The notes under the pieces are model-generated. The model ran no database searches, was not told where the DNA came from, and worked only from the letters and a program-made list of their open reading frames with translations. This document shows positions 7,770 through 15,242 of a stretch of DNA of 45,101 nt, one piece after another; within the stretch, counting starts at the first letter, position 1; each line of letters begins with the position of its first letter. Origin of the DNA: JBBIOI01 sp037443425 (GTDB taxonomy: Bacteria; Desulfobacterota; BSN033; UBA1163); contig JBBIOI010000011.1 of NCBI GenBank assembly GCA_037443425.1, positions 1-45,101 of the forward strand. The letters run 5' to 3'. The position numbers were made by a program, and so were the translations under genes.

Positions 7770-8930
7770 TTAAAAGAAGACATATGGGTTTGCCCTTGGC
7801 GCTTTAATCATCTGTGGAGTTGGTTTTAAACCAATAGCCTTTAGGAAATTTCTCATACCAACCCTTTCTATCAATTCACCAACCCTTTCTCTCGTCCTAC
7901 CATTTTCATCCCACCAATCCCATATCTTTCTAATCAAATCTTTTAACTCATTATATGGAGGTTCGAGCTTCGTAAAAGGAATGAGAACGGAAGAAAGCAT
8001 TGCCCCTTTAAGGATTGGTGCCTTTCCACCAATTAGTATTGTTGCCCCTTTATCTTTTCCAGGTCTAATAGCCTTTGTCATCTTGTTGATGCAATGCATA
8101 CACCTGACACAATCTTTAGCAATAACCCTAAGTTTTTTTGCCTTTTCATCCCATTTAAGGGCATTTGTGGGACATTTATCTACAACAAGCCCCTTTATAT
8201 CAAACCCTGCCCTTAAATATTCTTTAACCGCCTTTTGATCAATCCGAATACTATCCCTCCAGATCCCAATTATGGTTAAATCCGCTCTTGCAATCGCAGC
8301 TACACAATCATTTGGACATCCAGAAATCTTTATCTTAAATTTGTATGGCCATCTGGGGCGATGGATCTCATCCTGAAATTCTAAGGTAAGATTATGCACC
8401 AAATCCAGTGTATTAATGTTCGTCCACTCACATCGAGCAGGACCAATGCATGCTGTCGGTGTCCTTAGAGCTGAACCTGAACCACCTAAATCGAACCCAA
8501 TCTCTGTCAATGAATCAAAACAGGGTTGAAGATTTGCTGTATTTGTTCCAAGAAGAATGATATCCCCTGTAGACCCATGAAAATTCGTCATCCCACTGCC
8601 ATACTTCTCCCATACATCGCAAAGCTCTCTTAGCTTCTTTGTTGTATAGAACCAGCCTGCAGGATGGTTTACGCGAAGTGTATGAAATGACTCTACATTA
8701 GGGAAAAGATGTGGAACATCACTATACCTTCCAATGACTCCCCCCCCATATCCTGTAACTCCAACGATCCCTCCATGTTTCCAGTGTGTAACCCTATCCT
8801 TAAATGACAACTCCTGAACACCCAGAAGGTCTTTTGCAGCAGCGTTCTTTTTTGCTGCCCTCTTTATCTCCTTTACAAAACTTGGCCATGGCCCTTTCTC
8901 CAGTTCATCTAACAAAGGTGTTTCTGACAT
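7770..8930 (-). CDS. dsrA: dissimilatory sulfite reductase alpha subunit
   Basis: A 386-residue DsrA, first gene of the operon. Siroheme-[4Fe-4S] ligand cysteines are Cys161, Cys167 (CIGPARCEW), Cys205 and Cys209 (SGCPNDCVA). The ferredoxin domain has Cys253 (DKCPTNAL) and Cys274, Cys277 and Cys280 (CVRCMHC). Conserved THWKHGGIVGV, FGYGGG-like VTGYGGGVIGRY, and the C-terminal RANPYVFF are present. It is about 50 residues shorter than the Desulfovibrio protein: the N-terminal lead-in, a loop before the ferredoxin domain and the C-terminal tail after NPYxFF are trimmed. The ATG at 8930 has a GGGGGGTGA ribosome-binding site. Confidence 0.97.
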   Translation of the reverse strand: MSETPLLDELEKGPWPSFVKEIKRAAKKNAAAKDLLGVQELSFKDRVTHWKHGGIVGVTGYGGGVIGRYSDVPHLFPNVESFHTLRVNHPAGWFYTTKKLRELCDVWEKYGSGMTNFHGSTGDIILLGTNTANLQPCFDSLTEIGFDLGGSGSALRTPTACIGPARCEWTNINTLDLVHNLTLEFQDEIHRPRWPYKFKIKISGCPNDCVAAIARADLTIIGIWRDSIRIDQKAVKEYLRAGFDIKGLVVDKCPTNALKWDEKAKKLRVIAKDCVRCMHCINKMTKAIRPGKDKGATILIGGKAPILKGAMLSSVLIPFTKLEPPYNELKDLIRKIWDWWDENGRTRERVGELIERVGMRNFLKAIGLKPTPQMIKAPRANPYVFF

Positions 8931-8963
8931 AACTTCACCCCCCTCTTTTTACTTTACGAAAAA

Positions 8964-8991
8964 ATTAACATTTTATTAAACCCACTGTCAA
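8964..8991 (-). promoter_or_regulatory. candidate sigma-70-type promoter for dsrA
   Basis: On the minus strand a perfect TTGACA (8991-8986) is followed after 16 bases by GTTAAT (8969-8964), a four-of-six match to the -10 consensus. It would give a leader of about 30 bases before dsrA with the ribosome-binding site inside it. The -35 is strong and the -10 weak, which would suit an activated promoter. Predicted only. Confidence 0.4.
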
Positions 8992-9008
8992 CTTTTTTTT
9001 AAGAATTT

Positions 9009-9025
9009 GCCATATACGCCATATA
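9009..9025. repeat. tandem GCCATATA repeat in the dsrA/transporter divergent gap
   Basis: Two copies of GCCATATA, at 9009-9016 and 9018-9025, are spaced nine bases apart between the two divergent promoters. The spacing and location would suit a regulator acting on both dsrA and the transporter, but no family-specific site was recognised. The rest of the 311-bp gap (8931-9241) is AT-rich, with the two candidate promoters and an orphan purine tract at 9165-9177. Confidence 0.35.
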
Positions 9026-9070
9026 ACCTCATCACGGGGAAAAAAGATGTTTACAATTCTCAATTAAGAT

Positions 9071-9099
9071 TTGACAATGATTTAAAATAGGCATATATT
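9071..9099 (+). promoter_or_regulatory. sigma-70-type promoter for the YeiH-like transporter
   Basis: TTGACA at 9071-9076, a 17-base spacer, then TATATT at 9094-9099: a perfect -35 and a five-of-six -10 at ideal spacing. Initiation near 9106 would leave a leader of about 135 bases before the transporter start at 9242. The leader contains a second ribosome-binding-like tract (GGAAAAGGGGGTGA, 9165-9178) not followed by a good ATG. Confidence 0.6.
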
Positions 9100-9241
9100 G
9101 GTAATAAATTTAATATCGACTATCTATTTTTTAATTGAAACTCTAAGAAAAGTAAATTTTAATAGGAAAAGGGGGTGATAAAAGAATACGATAAAATCTT
9201 AAAAATTTATCAAATTAAAATTTAAAAAGGGGGGTGTTAAT

Positions 9242-10777
9242 ATGGCAGAGAAAAAACAGTTTATCGATTGGTCAACACTTTGGAAAAAGGATGATTGGAT
9301 GGCAGTATGGATTGGTTTCCTTATTCTCATCATTTTTATGGCAGGAGCAACTTTTAAGCTTGCTGGGTTTAAATGGATGACTGATGGTGCATTTTTAGCT
9401 AAAGTCCCTGGATATTTGAACAAAGTAGATTCTATCGCTAAAGAAGCTGAAAAAATTGGAGAAGAAGGCCTTAAGGCACAGGCACTTGCCTTAAAGACTG
9501 CCCTTGAAGGAAAAGACAGAAAAGCTATTGGTCAGGCTTCAGCAAATCTTGAAAAGGCTATAAAAGAAGTAAAGGATAAGGATTTAAAGAAAAAGGCTGA
9601 AAAATTAGCAAAAGACATAACAGGAGATTCTACTAATAGCCTTGGAAAGGTTCTATCAGGATCGAATCTATTAAAGATGCTTTATATGTTGATTGGTTTT
9701 TGGATATTCTCATTGATTGGGATTGCTATTATGGGAATGCCAGTAGGAAAATTTACTTCGGGATTTCCTATTGTCTTTATCCTTTCTTTGATTGCAGCTA
9801 TCGTTGGTGGCAATTCAACAATAACATATTATGGTCTTGAAACTGTTTTCTGGTCCTTAATTATTGGCTTGGTTGTAAGTAATATATTCGGGGTTCCGGG
9901 ATGGATTAAAGAGGCTGTCAAGACAGAATACTTCATTAAAATAGGACTCGTTTTACTTGGAGCAGAGATTCTTTTTACAACAATTGTAAAAGTAGGTGCC
10001 TATGGAATGGTTCAAGCCATTATTGTTATCTTTTTAGTCTTCTATTTCTGCTTCTGGTTTGCAAAGAGATTGGGTCTTGATGATGAATTTGCATCAATAT
10101 TGGCTACAGGTGTCTCTGTATGTGGTGTTTCAGCAGCCATCGCTGCAGGAGGTGCTGTGAAGGGTGATCCTAAAAAGGTGAGCCACACGATCTCACTTGT
10201 TCTCCTCTGTGCTATTCCAATGTTAATATTTCAACCAATGATCGCCAAGGCTGTTGGTATGTTACCAGCAGTGGCAGGTGCCTGGATAGGTGGTACGATC
10301 GATACTACTGGGGCAGTTGTAGCAGCAGGTTCAATTGCTGGTCCTGAAGCCATGTCTGTGGCTGTTGTAGTAAAGATGGCACAGAACGTCCTAATTGGTG
10401 TTGTTGCCTTTATCCTTGCGGTTGTTTGGGTATTCAAAGGCAAGGAGGGTGGTGAAAAACCAAGTGCAATGGAGATTTGGTTTAGATTTCCAAAATTTGT
10501 ACTTGGTTTCATTGTTGCCTCGATCATTTTCTCATTCTTTATGTCAGAGTCATTTGCAAAAGGGGTAACAGGTATAACAGGACCAATAAGGGCCTGGTGG
10601 TTTAACCTTGCCTTTATCTGTATAGGTCTTGATACAAACTTTAAGGAACTCATTGCTATGGGTGGTGGTAGACCGGCAGCTGCATTCTTAGTTGCACAGG
10701 GATTTAATATCATCCTCACATTGGTTCTTGCTTACTTAATCTTTGGTGGATTGATATTTCCTGCTCCAAAATTTTAG
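9242..10777 (+). CDS. YeiH/UPF0324-type putative sulfate/sulfite transporter with a soluble insert
   Basis: A 511-residue membrane protein of the 'putative sulfate exporter' (YeiH, PF03601-type) family, which normally has about 350 residues. Conserved stretches include FKIGLVLLGAEILF-like YFIKIGLVLLGAEILF, ATGVSVCGVSAAIAAGG, GAWIGGTIDTTGAVVAAG and a final WFNLAFICIGLDTNFKEL. Unusually, after a first helix (about residues 20-38) it carries a charged Lys/Glu/Ala-rich helical region (about 52-135) before the transport domain resumes near residue 145. Its divergence from dsrA suggests movement of sulfite, sulfate or a related anion for this pathway; the direction is unknown. It has its own promoter and a strong GGGGGGTG ribosome-binding site. 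Confidence 0.88.
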   Translation: MAEKKQFIDWSTLWKKDDWMAVWIGFLILIIFMAGATFKLAGFKWMTDGAFLAKVPGYLNKVDSIAKEAEKIGEEGLKAQALALKTALEGKDRKAIGQASANLEKAIKEVKDKDLKKKAEKLAKDITGDSTNSLGKVLSGSNLLKMLYMLIGFWIFSLIGIAIMGMPVGKFTSGFPIVFILSLIAAIVGGNSTITYYGLETVFWSLIIGLVVSNIFGVPGWIKEAVKTEYFIKIGLVLLGAEILFTTIVKVGAYGMVQAIIVIFLVFYFCFWFAKRLGLDDEFASILATGVSVCGVSAAIAAGGAVKGDPKKVSHTISLVLLCAIPMLIFQPMIAKAVGMLPAVAGAWIGGTIDTTGAVVAAGSIAGPEAMSVAVVVKMAQNVLIGVVAFILAVVWVFKGKEGGEKPSAMEIWFRFPKFVLGFIVASIIFSFFMSESFAKGVTGITGPIRAWWFNLAFICIGLDTNFKELIAMGGGRPAAAFLVAQGFNIILTLVLAYLIFGGLIFPAPKF

Positions 10778-10786
10778 GCCTTAGAT

Positions 10787-10837
10787 TCCCCCTCACCTTT
10801 CTCCTCTCACTATGAAAAAAAGGGTGGGTGAGGGGGA
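10787..10837. terminator. bidirectional terminator-like hairpin
   Basis: An 11-bp inverted repeat, TCCCCCTCACC (10787-10797) with its complement (10827-10837), lies between the convergent transporter and radical SAM genes. The spacer is 29 bases and carries an A-rich run. It begins ten bases after the transporter stop and abuts the radical SAM stop. There is no long U-run on the plus strand, so efficiency is uncertain. Confidence 0.55.
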
Positions 10838-11944
10838 TTAAAACCCGTAAATTTTATGGCATGTTTTACAGGGCTCAGGTGGCTCTGGAAGTTTAACTTT
10901 CTTTAAATTTTTCTTCATTTCTCCATTCAAAAGGGAATAAGATAACTCCTTAAATTCCTTCTTCCTCTGTATATAACAATCTCTGAAACGGACATAATCA
11001 TCACGATTCCAAATCTCATAAAAAGATTCTTTAAAAATATTACCGAAACTTACCTTCTCCATCCAATACTCTTTGCCATGGAATATCCTTTTAAAAGGGG
11101 AAGGGAGAGGTGGATAAAGGTAGACGCATGGTGAAACCTCTCCATCTGAAGAGATATAGATATTCCTTAATGGATTTTCCTCACATACGGGAAGATCAAT
11201 AGGGGTGATAGATGGTCTTTTTAATTTGACCCTTAATCTTCGGGCTTTTGCCTCGGCCTCTCTCAGAAAGGAATCTAAATGATTCTCTCCTTCTTCATAA
11301 GAAAATACCTTTTGGTCATCTTGAGCCAGACTTGTAATGTGGATGATATTGGTGAGAAAAACTTCTTTAACCCCAGCCTCTTCGGCAAAAACAGGTAAAT
11401 CAGGAACCTCCTGAATATTATTTTTCAGCATTAGGAAAACAAAGTGCATTTTGGGCCGATTAATGCCCTTTCGTCTTTTCTCCTCTGTAAAAAAACGAAT
11501 GGCATTAAGAATTTCTGACAAATGAGAATTGACCCGTATCTTTGCATGGTTTTCTGGCTTAGTCCCTGCGATTGAAAAACCTAAAAAGTCGAGCCCTGCT
11601 TCGATAAGTTCAGAAACACGATCCTCATTCAATCCCTTCCCACTCGTCACAAAGCCCACTTGAGAACCTTCTTTTTTAACCAGTTTGACACACTCAATGA
11701 GATCCTTATAAAGCATTGACTCACCCCAACCTTCCAGAATTACATTCTCAACATCTCTAAGGTAAGGAAGAATCTTTTTGAAATCCTCAAGTGGCATATC
11801 CTTATATTGCCAATCCTCTGTTTCCGAGCGAATACACATCTTGCATCGAAGTGGACATCTGGTGGTCAACTCTATCTGCCATGCTGAAAATAGTCTATCT
11901 TTTTCCTTTGGCTCTATAAATCTTTTAAAAAATTTCTTAATCAT
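10838..11944 (-). CDS. radical SAM protein with C-terminal cysteine-rich (SPASM-like) domain
   Basis: A 368-residue radical SAM enzyme. The SAM cluster motif is Cys30-x3-Cys34-x2-Cys37 (RCPLRCKMC), followed by the glycine-rich GWGESMLY and a TSGKGL strand. The C-terminal half has further cysteines (DLPVCEENP, VSPCVYLYP, FRDCYIQ, EPCKTCHKIYGF), consistent with a SPASM or twitch-type auxiliary cluster. Substrate is not recognisable; related enzymes mature peptides or modify carbohydrates and lipids. It is the last gene of the long minus-strand run, 32 bases after an acyltransferase-like gene, with the hairpin at 10787-10837 directly beyond its stop. Confidence 0.85.
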   Translation of the reverse strand: MIKKFFKRFIEPKEKDRLFSAWQIELTTRCPLRCKMCIRSETEDWQYKDMPLEDFKKILPYLRDVENVILEGWGESMLYKDLIECVKLVKKEGSQVGFVTSGKGLNEDRVSELIEAGLDFLGFSIAGTKPENHAKIRVNSHLSEILNAIRFFTEEKRRKGINRPKMHFVFLMLKNNIQEVPDLPVFAEEAGVKEVFLTNIIHITSLAQDDQKVFSYEEGENHLDSFLREAEAKARRLRVKLKRPSITPIDLPVCEENPLRNIYISSDGEVSPCVYLYPPLPSPFKRIFHGKEYWMEKVSFGNIFKESFYEIWNRDDYVRFRDCYIQRKKEFKELSYSLLNGEMKKNLKKVKLPEPPEPCKTCHKIYGF

Positions 11945-11976
11945 CGCTTTAAAAAATAACTTTAAAATAAAAATTT

Positions 11977-12816
11977 TTATAGCTTTTCAATAAGCCTCTC
12001 TATAGAATATTCCTTTGAAGGCTTATATAGGCAATAAAAATGAGAAAGAAATGGATGCCCTCCCCATTTCTTTTTAAAAAATATTATCCCTTTATTAATC
12101 CCAAGGCCTAAGTTTAAGTATCTTTTATTTTCAACCATTGCAGTATTTATTATCTCATAAAGAAGTAAATCTGATGCCCCTGGAATATAAATGGATTTTG
12201 AGCGAAAATTAAACATATAAAATGCATAGTCCTTTGAGCCAAATTCAGCAATATCGAAAGCCACTAACTCACCCTTCAAATTTTTTACGTTAAAAATCCA
12301 AGATTCATGTGAAGATGAAAGGTATTCCTTAATTCTTTTAAATATAAATTTGGATTCCTCGTTTAAGGGATGGGTCTCAATAAAGGTATCCACTATTTTT
12401 TGATTCTCATCATTATAATTTCTGGTCTTTTCTATAAAAAGTTCACGACTTGCCCTTTGGATCATATTTCGATTCTTTTGTGAAATTGTTAAGTTAAAAA
12501 GGTCCAAACGATAATAATCATCATAAGAAAAACGTATACATTGATGATTTGGAAAGAGAACAAAAGGTGAACTAATTGATATGATTTTAGGCTTAAAGCG
12601 AATGATGGATTCATGAAGGACCATCTTTATCCTTTCTTCCTTTAAAACCCCACTTAGAGGATATCCAATGAAGATTAAATGATCTTTTTTAAAGTAGATT
12701 AAAAAATCTTCAAGCCAGAAAGGTTCGGACTCTGAAATCGAGGTTACATATGAAGGTATATGCTCTGGCACATAAGCAAATCTCTTTATCACCTCTATAT
12801 GGTCTTGATTGATCAT
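11977..12816 (-). CDS. GNAT-fold acyltransferase-like protein, paralogue A
   Basis: A 279-residue soluble protein that I do not recognise as a named enzyme. The C-terminal half looks like a FemAB/BioF2-type GNAT domain, with GASDLLLYEIINTAM then LNLGLGINKGIIFFKKKWGG and PFL. It is clearly a paralogue of the protein at 13649-14500: both start with an AYVPEHI/FAYVPEHI segment, share a FIGYPL/FVGYPL strand and an RFKPxI strand, and end with the same GLGxNxGIxxFKxKWGG block. An N- or O-acyl transfer role is inferred from the fold. Its ATG overlaps the stop of the TraB-family gene by four bases. Confidence 0.65.
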   Translation of the reverse strand: MINQDHIEVIKRFAYVPEHIPSYVTSISESEPFWLEDFLIYFKKDHLIFIGYPLSGVLKEERIKMVLHESIIRFKPKIISISSPFVLFPNHQCIRFSYDDYYRLDLFNLTISQKNRNMIQRASRELFIEKTRNYNDENQKIVDTFIETHPLNEESKFIFKRIKEYLSSSHESWIFNVKNLKGELVAFDIAEFGSKDYAFYMFNFRSKSIYIPGASDLLLYEIINTAMVENKRYLNLGLGINKGIIFFKKKWGGHPFLSHFYCLYKPSKEYSIERLIEKL

Positions 12817-13640
12817 ATCTCTTGTTGAATCACCTTAAATCCATCATCTAATAACATCCTCGTTAGGCCTAAGATGTGAATAAAACCTATAAATGCTACA
12901 AAAACTCCTCGCTCTGATAAATTTTTAATTTTCTCAAAGAAGACTGGATCTCTCTTTGTGATAATCGATTCACATCGGGTAGGAAAATCTTTAGTTATCG
13001 ATGCAAATCTTTCAAGATCTCCAGAAAGAAAGGTATTGAGAAAATCTCTCTTGTATGATTCCCATTGCTTGATTCTATTAAGAAAATCAACAATCCTTTC
13101 AAATGGAATCCCATCTAATGAAACCAGTTGATCATCTATAGTTTCAAGATATTGAATATCCTTTTTTAAGCTTACGGCAAGATCATAGGCCTCAAGATCC
13201 ATAGAATATTTCCAACCTAAGATGGTTGACCATATTGTAAAAAATCCAAACCAAGGCTTAACTCCTTGGATTAGATCTCTCAGTAAATCTGAATTTCTGT
13301 GTTGATAGAGATTTGTAAATAACTCTTTAGCACTCTCTTGAGCTTTAAATTTAATATGGAGTTGTCTATTAATCTCCTGAATGGACTCTAATCTGAGTGC
13401 ATCATAGAGAGAAGGAACTTGCTCTCCATGTTTTCCATACTCTGACACCTTTGCCATACTCGCAGGGTCTAAGGGACCTTCAAATGCAACAGTATTAACA
13501 TTTTTTATTATTTTCAATAATGATCTTTTAAAAGAATATGGAGAAAAATGGGCTGTCCCCACAAGAAAAAAAATCTTATTTTTCTTCTCCACCCTCCAAA
13601 CAGTTCGAAGACGTCTTTTTCTTAACCAAAGGAGATTCAT
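12813..13640 (-). CDS. TraB/GumN (Tiki-like) family protein
   Basis: A 275-residue protein of the TraB/PrgY/GumN family. It has the two GxxH motifs expected of the Tiki-like fold, Gly28-Thr-Ala-His31 near the start (FLVGTAHFSPYSF) and Gly252-Phe-Ile-His255 near the end (FIGFIHILGLTRML), plus the conserved acidic FEGPLD strand and a central YLETIDDQ. Some members are metallopeptidases; others have unknown roles. No signal peptide is visible, so it is probably cytoplasmic or membrane-associated (a hydrophobic stretch lies around GVKPWFGFFTIWSTILG). It sits between two paralogous acyltransferase-like genes, overlapping one by four bases. Confidence 0.75.
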   Translation of the reverse strand: MNLLWLRKRRLRTVWRVEKKNKIFFLVGTAHFSPYSFKRSLLKIIKNVNTVAFEGPLDPASMAKVSEYGKHGEQVPSLYDALRLESIQEINRQLHIKFKAQESAKELFTNLYQHRNSDLLRDLIQGVKPWFGFFTIWSTILGWKYSMDLEAYDLAVSLKKDIQYLETIDDQLVSLDGIPFERIVDFLNRIKQWESYKRDFLNTFLSGDLERFASITKDFPTRCESIITKRDPVFFEKIKNLSERGVFVAFIGFIHILGLTRMLLDDGFKVIQQEI

Positions 13641-13648
13641 TTAAAAGC

Positions 13649-14500
13649 TTACAATCTCCCTCCTAAATATTTTATAAGAGATAATGTATTTTTACTTCTA
13701 TAATCACACTCACAGTATTCATAATGGAGAAAAGGAGTACCACCCCATTTCTCTTTAAATCTCCTTATACCTTCATTTACACCCAATCCAAGATGGATCT
13801 TGCTTTTCCCCTGTTCAGATGTGAACTCAATCATCTTATAAAAAAGATAATCTGAAGCATGTGGGAAATAATTTTTCTTAGAATGGACTCCAACTAAATA
13901 TGTATTAAATTTCTTTGCACCAACCTCTAATATATAAAAGGCAGTAAGTTTCCCATCTTTGTTTACTGCATTTAATAGATAGGCAGTTTTTGAATGAGAA
14001 ACATAATCAGGCATACACTTATATAATTCTTTTACTCTAAAAATTAAATTGTTTTTCTTCATGAATTCTGAAACAAGTTCTTGATGTTGTTTGGTATATG
14101 AGTTTGTTATCTCAAATGATAATTGAGATGAGACCTTTTGAACCAATTTAATCAACGAATTCTTAATTTTTGTCTGTTCCAAATCCAATAAATAATATTG
14201 GTCAGTTTGCCTCTCGATTGATGATTCTATAAGAAACGGTGGAATCTCTGGCCCTATAAACCTAAGAATTTCAGGTTTAAATCTTTCAAGAATCCCCCTC
14301 AGAATATGCTCACACCTTTTTAATGAAAAATTTTTATCTAATGGATATCCAACGAAAATTGCCAAATTATCTCTAATAATTAATAAATGGCCCTCTATTA
14401 AGAATGGTTCCCCTTTTGATATTAAACTCATCAGACTTACAATATGCTCCGGAACATATGCATTTGAGAGTATAAACTCTTTTTCTTTTAGAGAGAGCAT
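13649..14500 (-). CDS. GNAT-fold acyltransferase-like protein, paralogue B
   Basis: A 283-residue soluble protein, paralogue of 11977-12816. It shares AYVPEHI near the N-terminus, an IFVGYPL strand, an RFKPEI strand and the C-terminal GLGVNEGIRRFKEKWGG block followed by PFL and a tyrosine/cysteine-rich tail (HYEYCECDYR). The C-terminal half is read as a GNAT/FemAB-like domain; the N-terminal half has no recognised match. It ends eight bases before the TraB-family gene and starts 28 bases after rpe, so it belongs to the same transcription unit. Function is unknown; acyl or aminoacyl transfer is a fold-based guess. Confidence 0.65.
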   Translation of the reverse strand: MLSLKEKEFILSNAYVPEHIVSLMSLISKGEPFLIEGHLLIIRDNLAIFVGYPLDKNFSLKRCEHILRGILERFKPEILRFIGPEIPPFLIESSIERQTDQYYLLDLEQTKIKNSLIKLVQKVSSQLSFEITNSYTKQHQELVSEFMKKNNLIFRVKELYKCMPDYVSHSKTAYLLNAVNKDGKLTAFYILEVGAKKFNTYLVGVHSKKNYFPHASDYLFYKMIEFTSEQGKSKIHLGLGVNEGIRRFKEKWGGTPFLHYEYCECDYRSKNTLSLIKYLGGRL

Positions 14501-14527
14501 TTAAACCATCTCCAAAAATTAATTAAT

Positions 14528-15184
14528 TTACTCTAATATTTCCTTTCTTAATCTTTTAATTGTCTCCTTATAATCTTTAGTCTTAAATATTCCTGTTCCA
14601 AGAACAAATATATCTGCACCTGCATTTGAAACAGCCCTTATATTTTCTTCCTTTATCCCTCCATCAACCTCAATCTCTAAACTAAATCTATTTTGATCGA
14701 TAATCTTTCTAAGCCTCTCAATCTTTTTAAGTGTAGATGGAATAAAGGATTGACCAGGAAATCCCGGGTTAACAGACATCAATAAAACGAGATCGATCTC
14801 ATCGAGTATTGGATATAAAACTTTTAGAGGGGTTGAAGGGTTTAAAACAATACCAGGTCTTACATTCAGATCACGAATCATCCTGATCACTGGGCGGAGT
14901 TTTTTACAAACCTCTACGTGCACAGTAATCCATGTAGCTCCAGCCTTAACAAATTCTTCAATGAATTTCTTTGGCCTCTCGATCATAAGATGAACATCAA
15001 GCGGTAGGTTTGTTAGCTTTCTTAAACCAGTTACGACAAGAGGTCCTATTGTAATATTAGGAACAAAATGTCCATCCATCACATCAACATGAATCAAATC
15101 AGCCCCTGCCTCTTCAACAGCCTTAAGTTCTTCACCTAACTTACTGAAATCAGCTGAAAGAATTGATGGTGCGATCTTTTTCAC
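14528..15184 (-). CDS. rpe: ribulose-phosphate 3-epimerase
   Basis: A 218-residue TIM-barrel epimerase interconverting ribulose 5-phosphate and xylulose 5-phosphate in the pentose phosphate pathway. Diagnostic stretches are APSILSADFSKLGEE, IHVDVMDGHFVPNITIG (active-site His and Asp), DVHLMIERP, LLMSVNPGFPGQSFI and the phosphate-binding EVDGGIKEEN, then FVLGTGIF. The start is GTG 15184 with AAAGGAG six bases upstream. It lies downstream of rsmB with a 58-base gap. Confidence 0.96.
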   Translation of the reverse strand: MKKIAPSILSADFSKLGEELKAVEEAGADLIHVDVMDGHFVPNITIGPLVVTGLRKLTNLPLDVHLMIERPKKFIEEFVKAGATWITVHVEVCKKLRPVIRMIRDLNVRPGIVLNPSTPLKVLYPILDEIDLVLLMSVNPGFPGQSFIPSTLKKIERLRKIIDQNRFSLEIEVDGGIKEENIRAVSNAGADIFVLGTGIFKTKDYKETIKRLRKEILE

Positions 15185-15242
15185 CTTAAACTCCTTTCAT
15201 CAAAATTGATGCGTTTAGTAAAAACATTGCTCAATTTATGTT

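Noticed and set aside
9175..9225. 16-codon GTG frame in the transporter leader as a leader peptide
   Set aside because: It is AT-rich and begins inside a purine tract with only a weak upstream site; noted as an orphan ribosome-binding-like element instead.
10231..10719. 162-codon open frame antisense to the YeiH-type transporter
   Set aside because: It lies wholly within the conserved transporter coding region, has low-complexity Ala/Thr/Pro content from opposite-strand hydrophobic codons, and has no ribosome-binding site of note.
15198..15211. CATCAAAATTGATG near-palindrome upstream of rpe
   Set aside because: The arms are only six bases with a two-base loop in AT-rich sequence and are likely to occur by chance.
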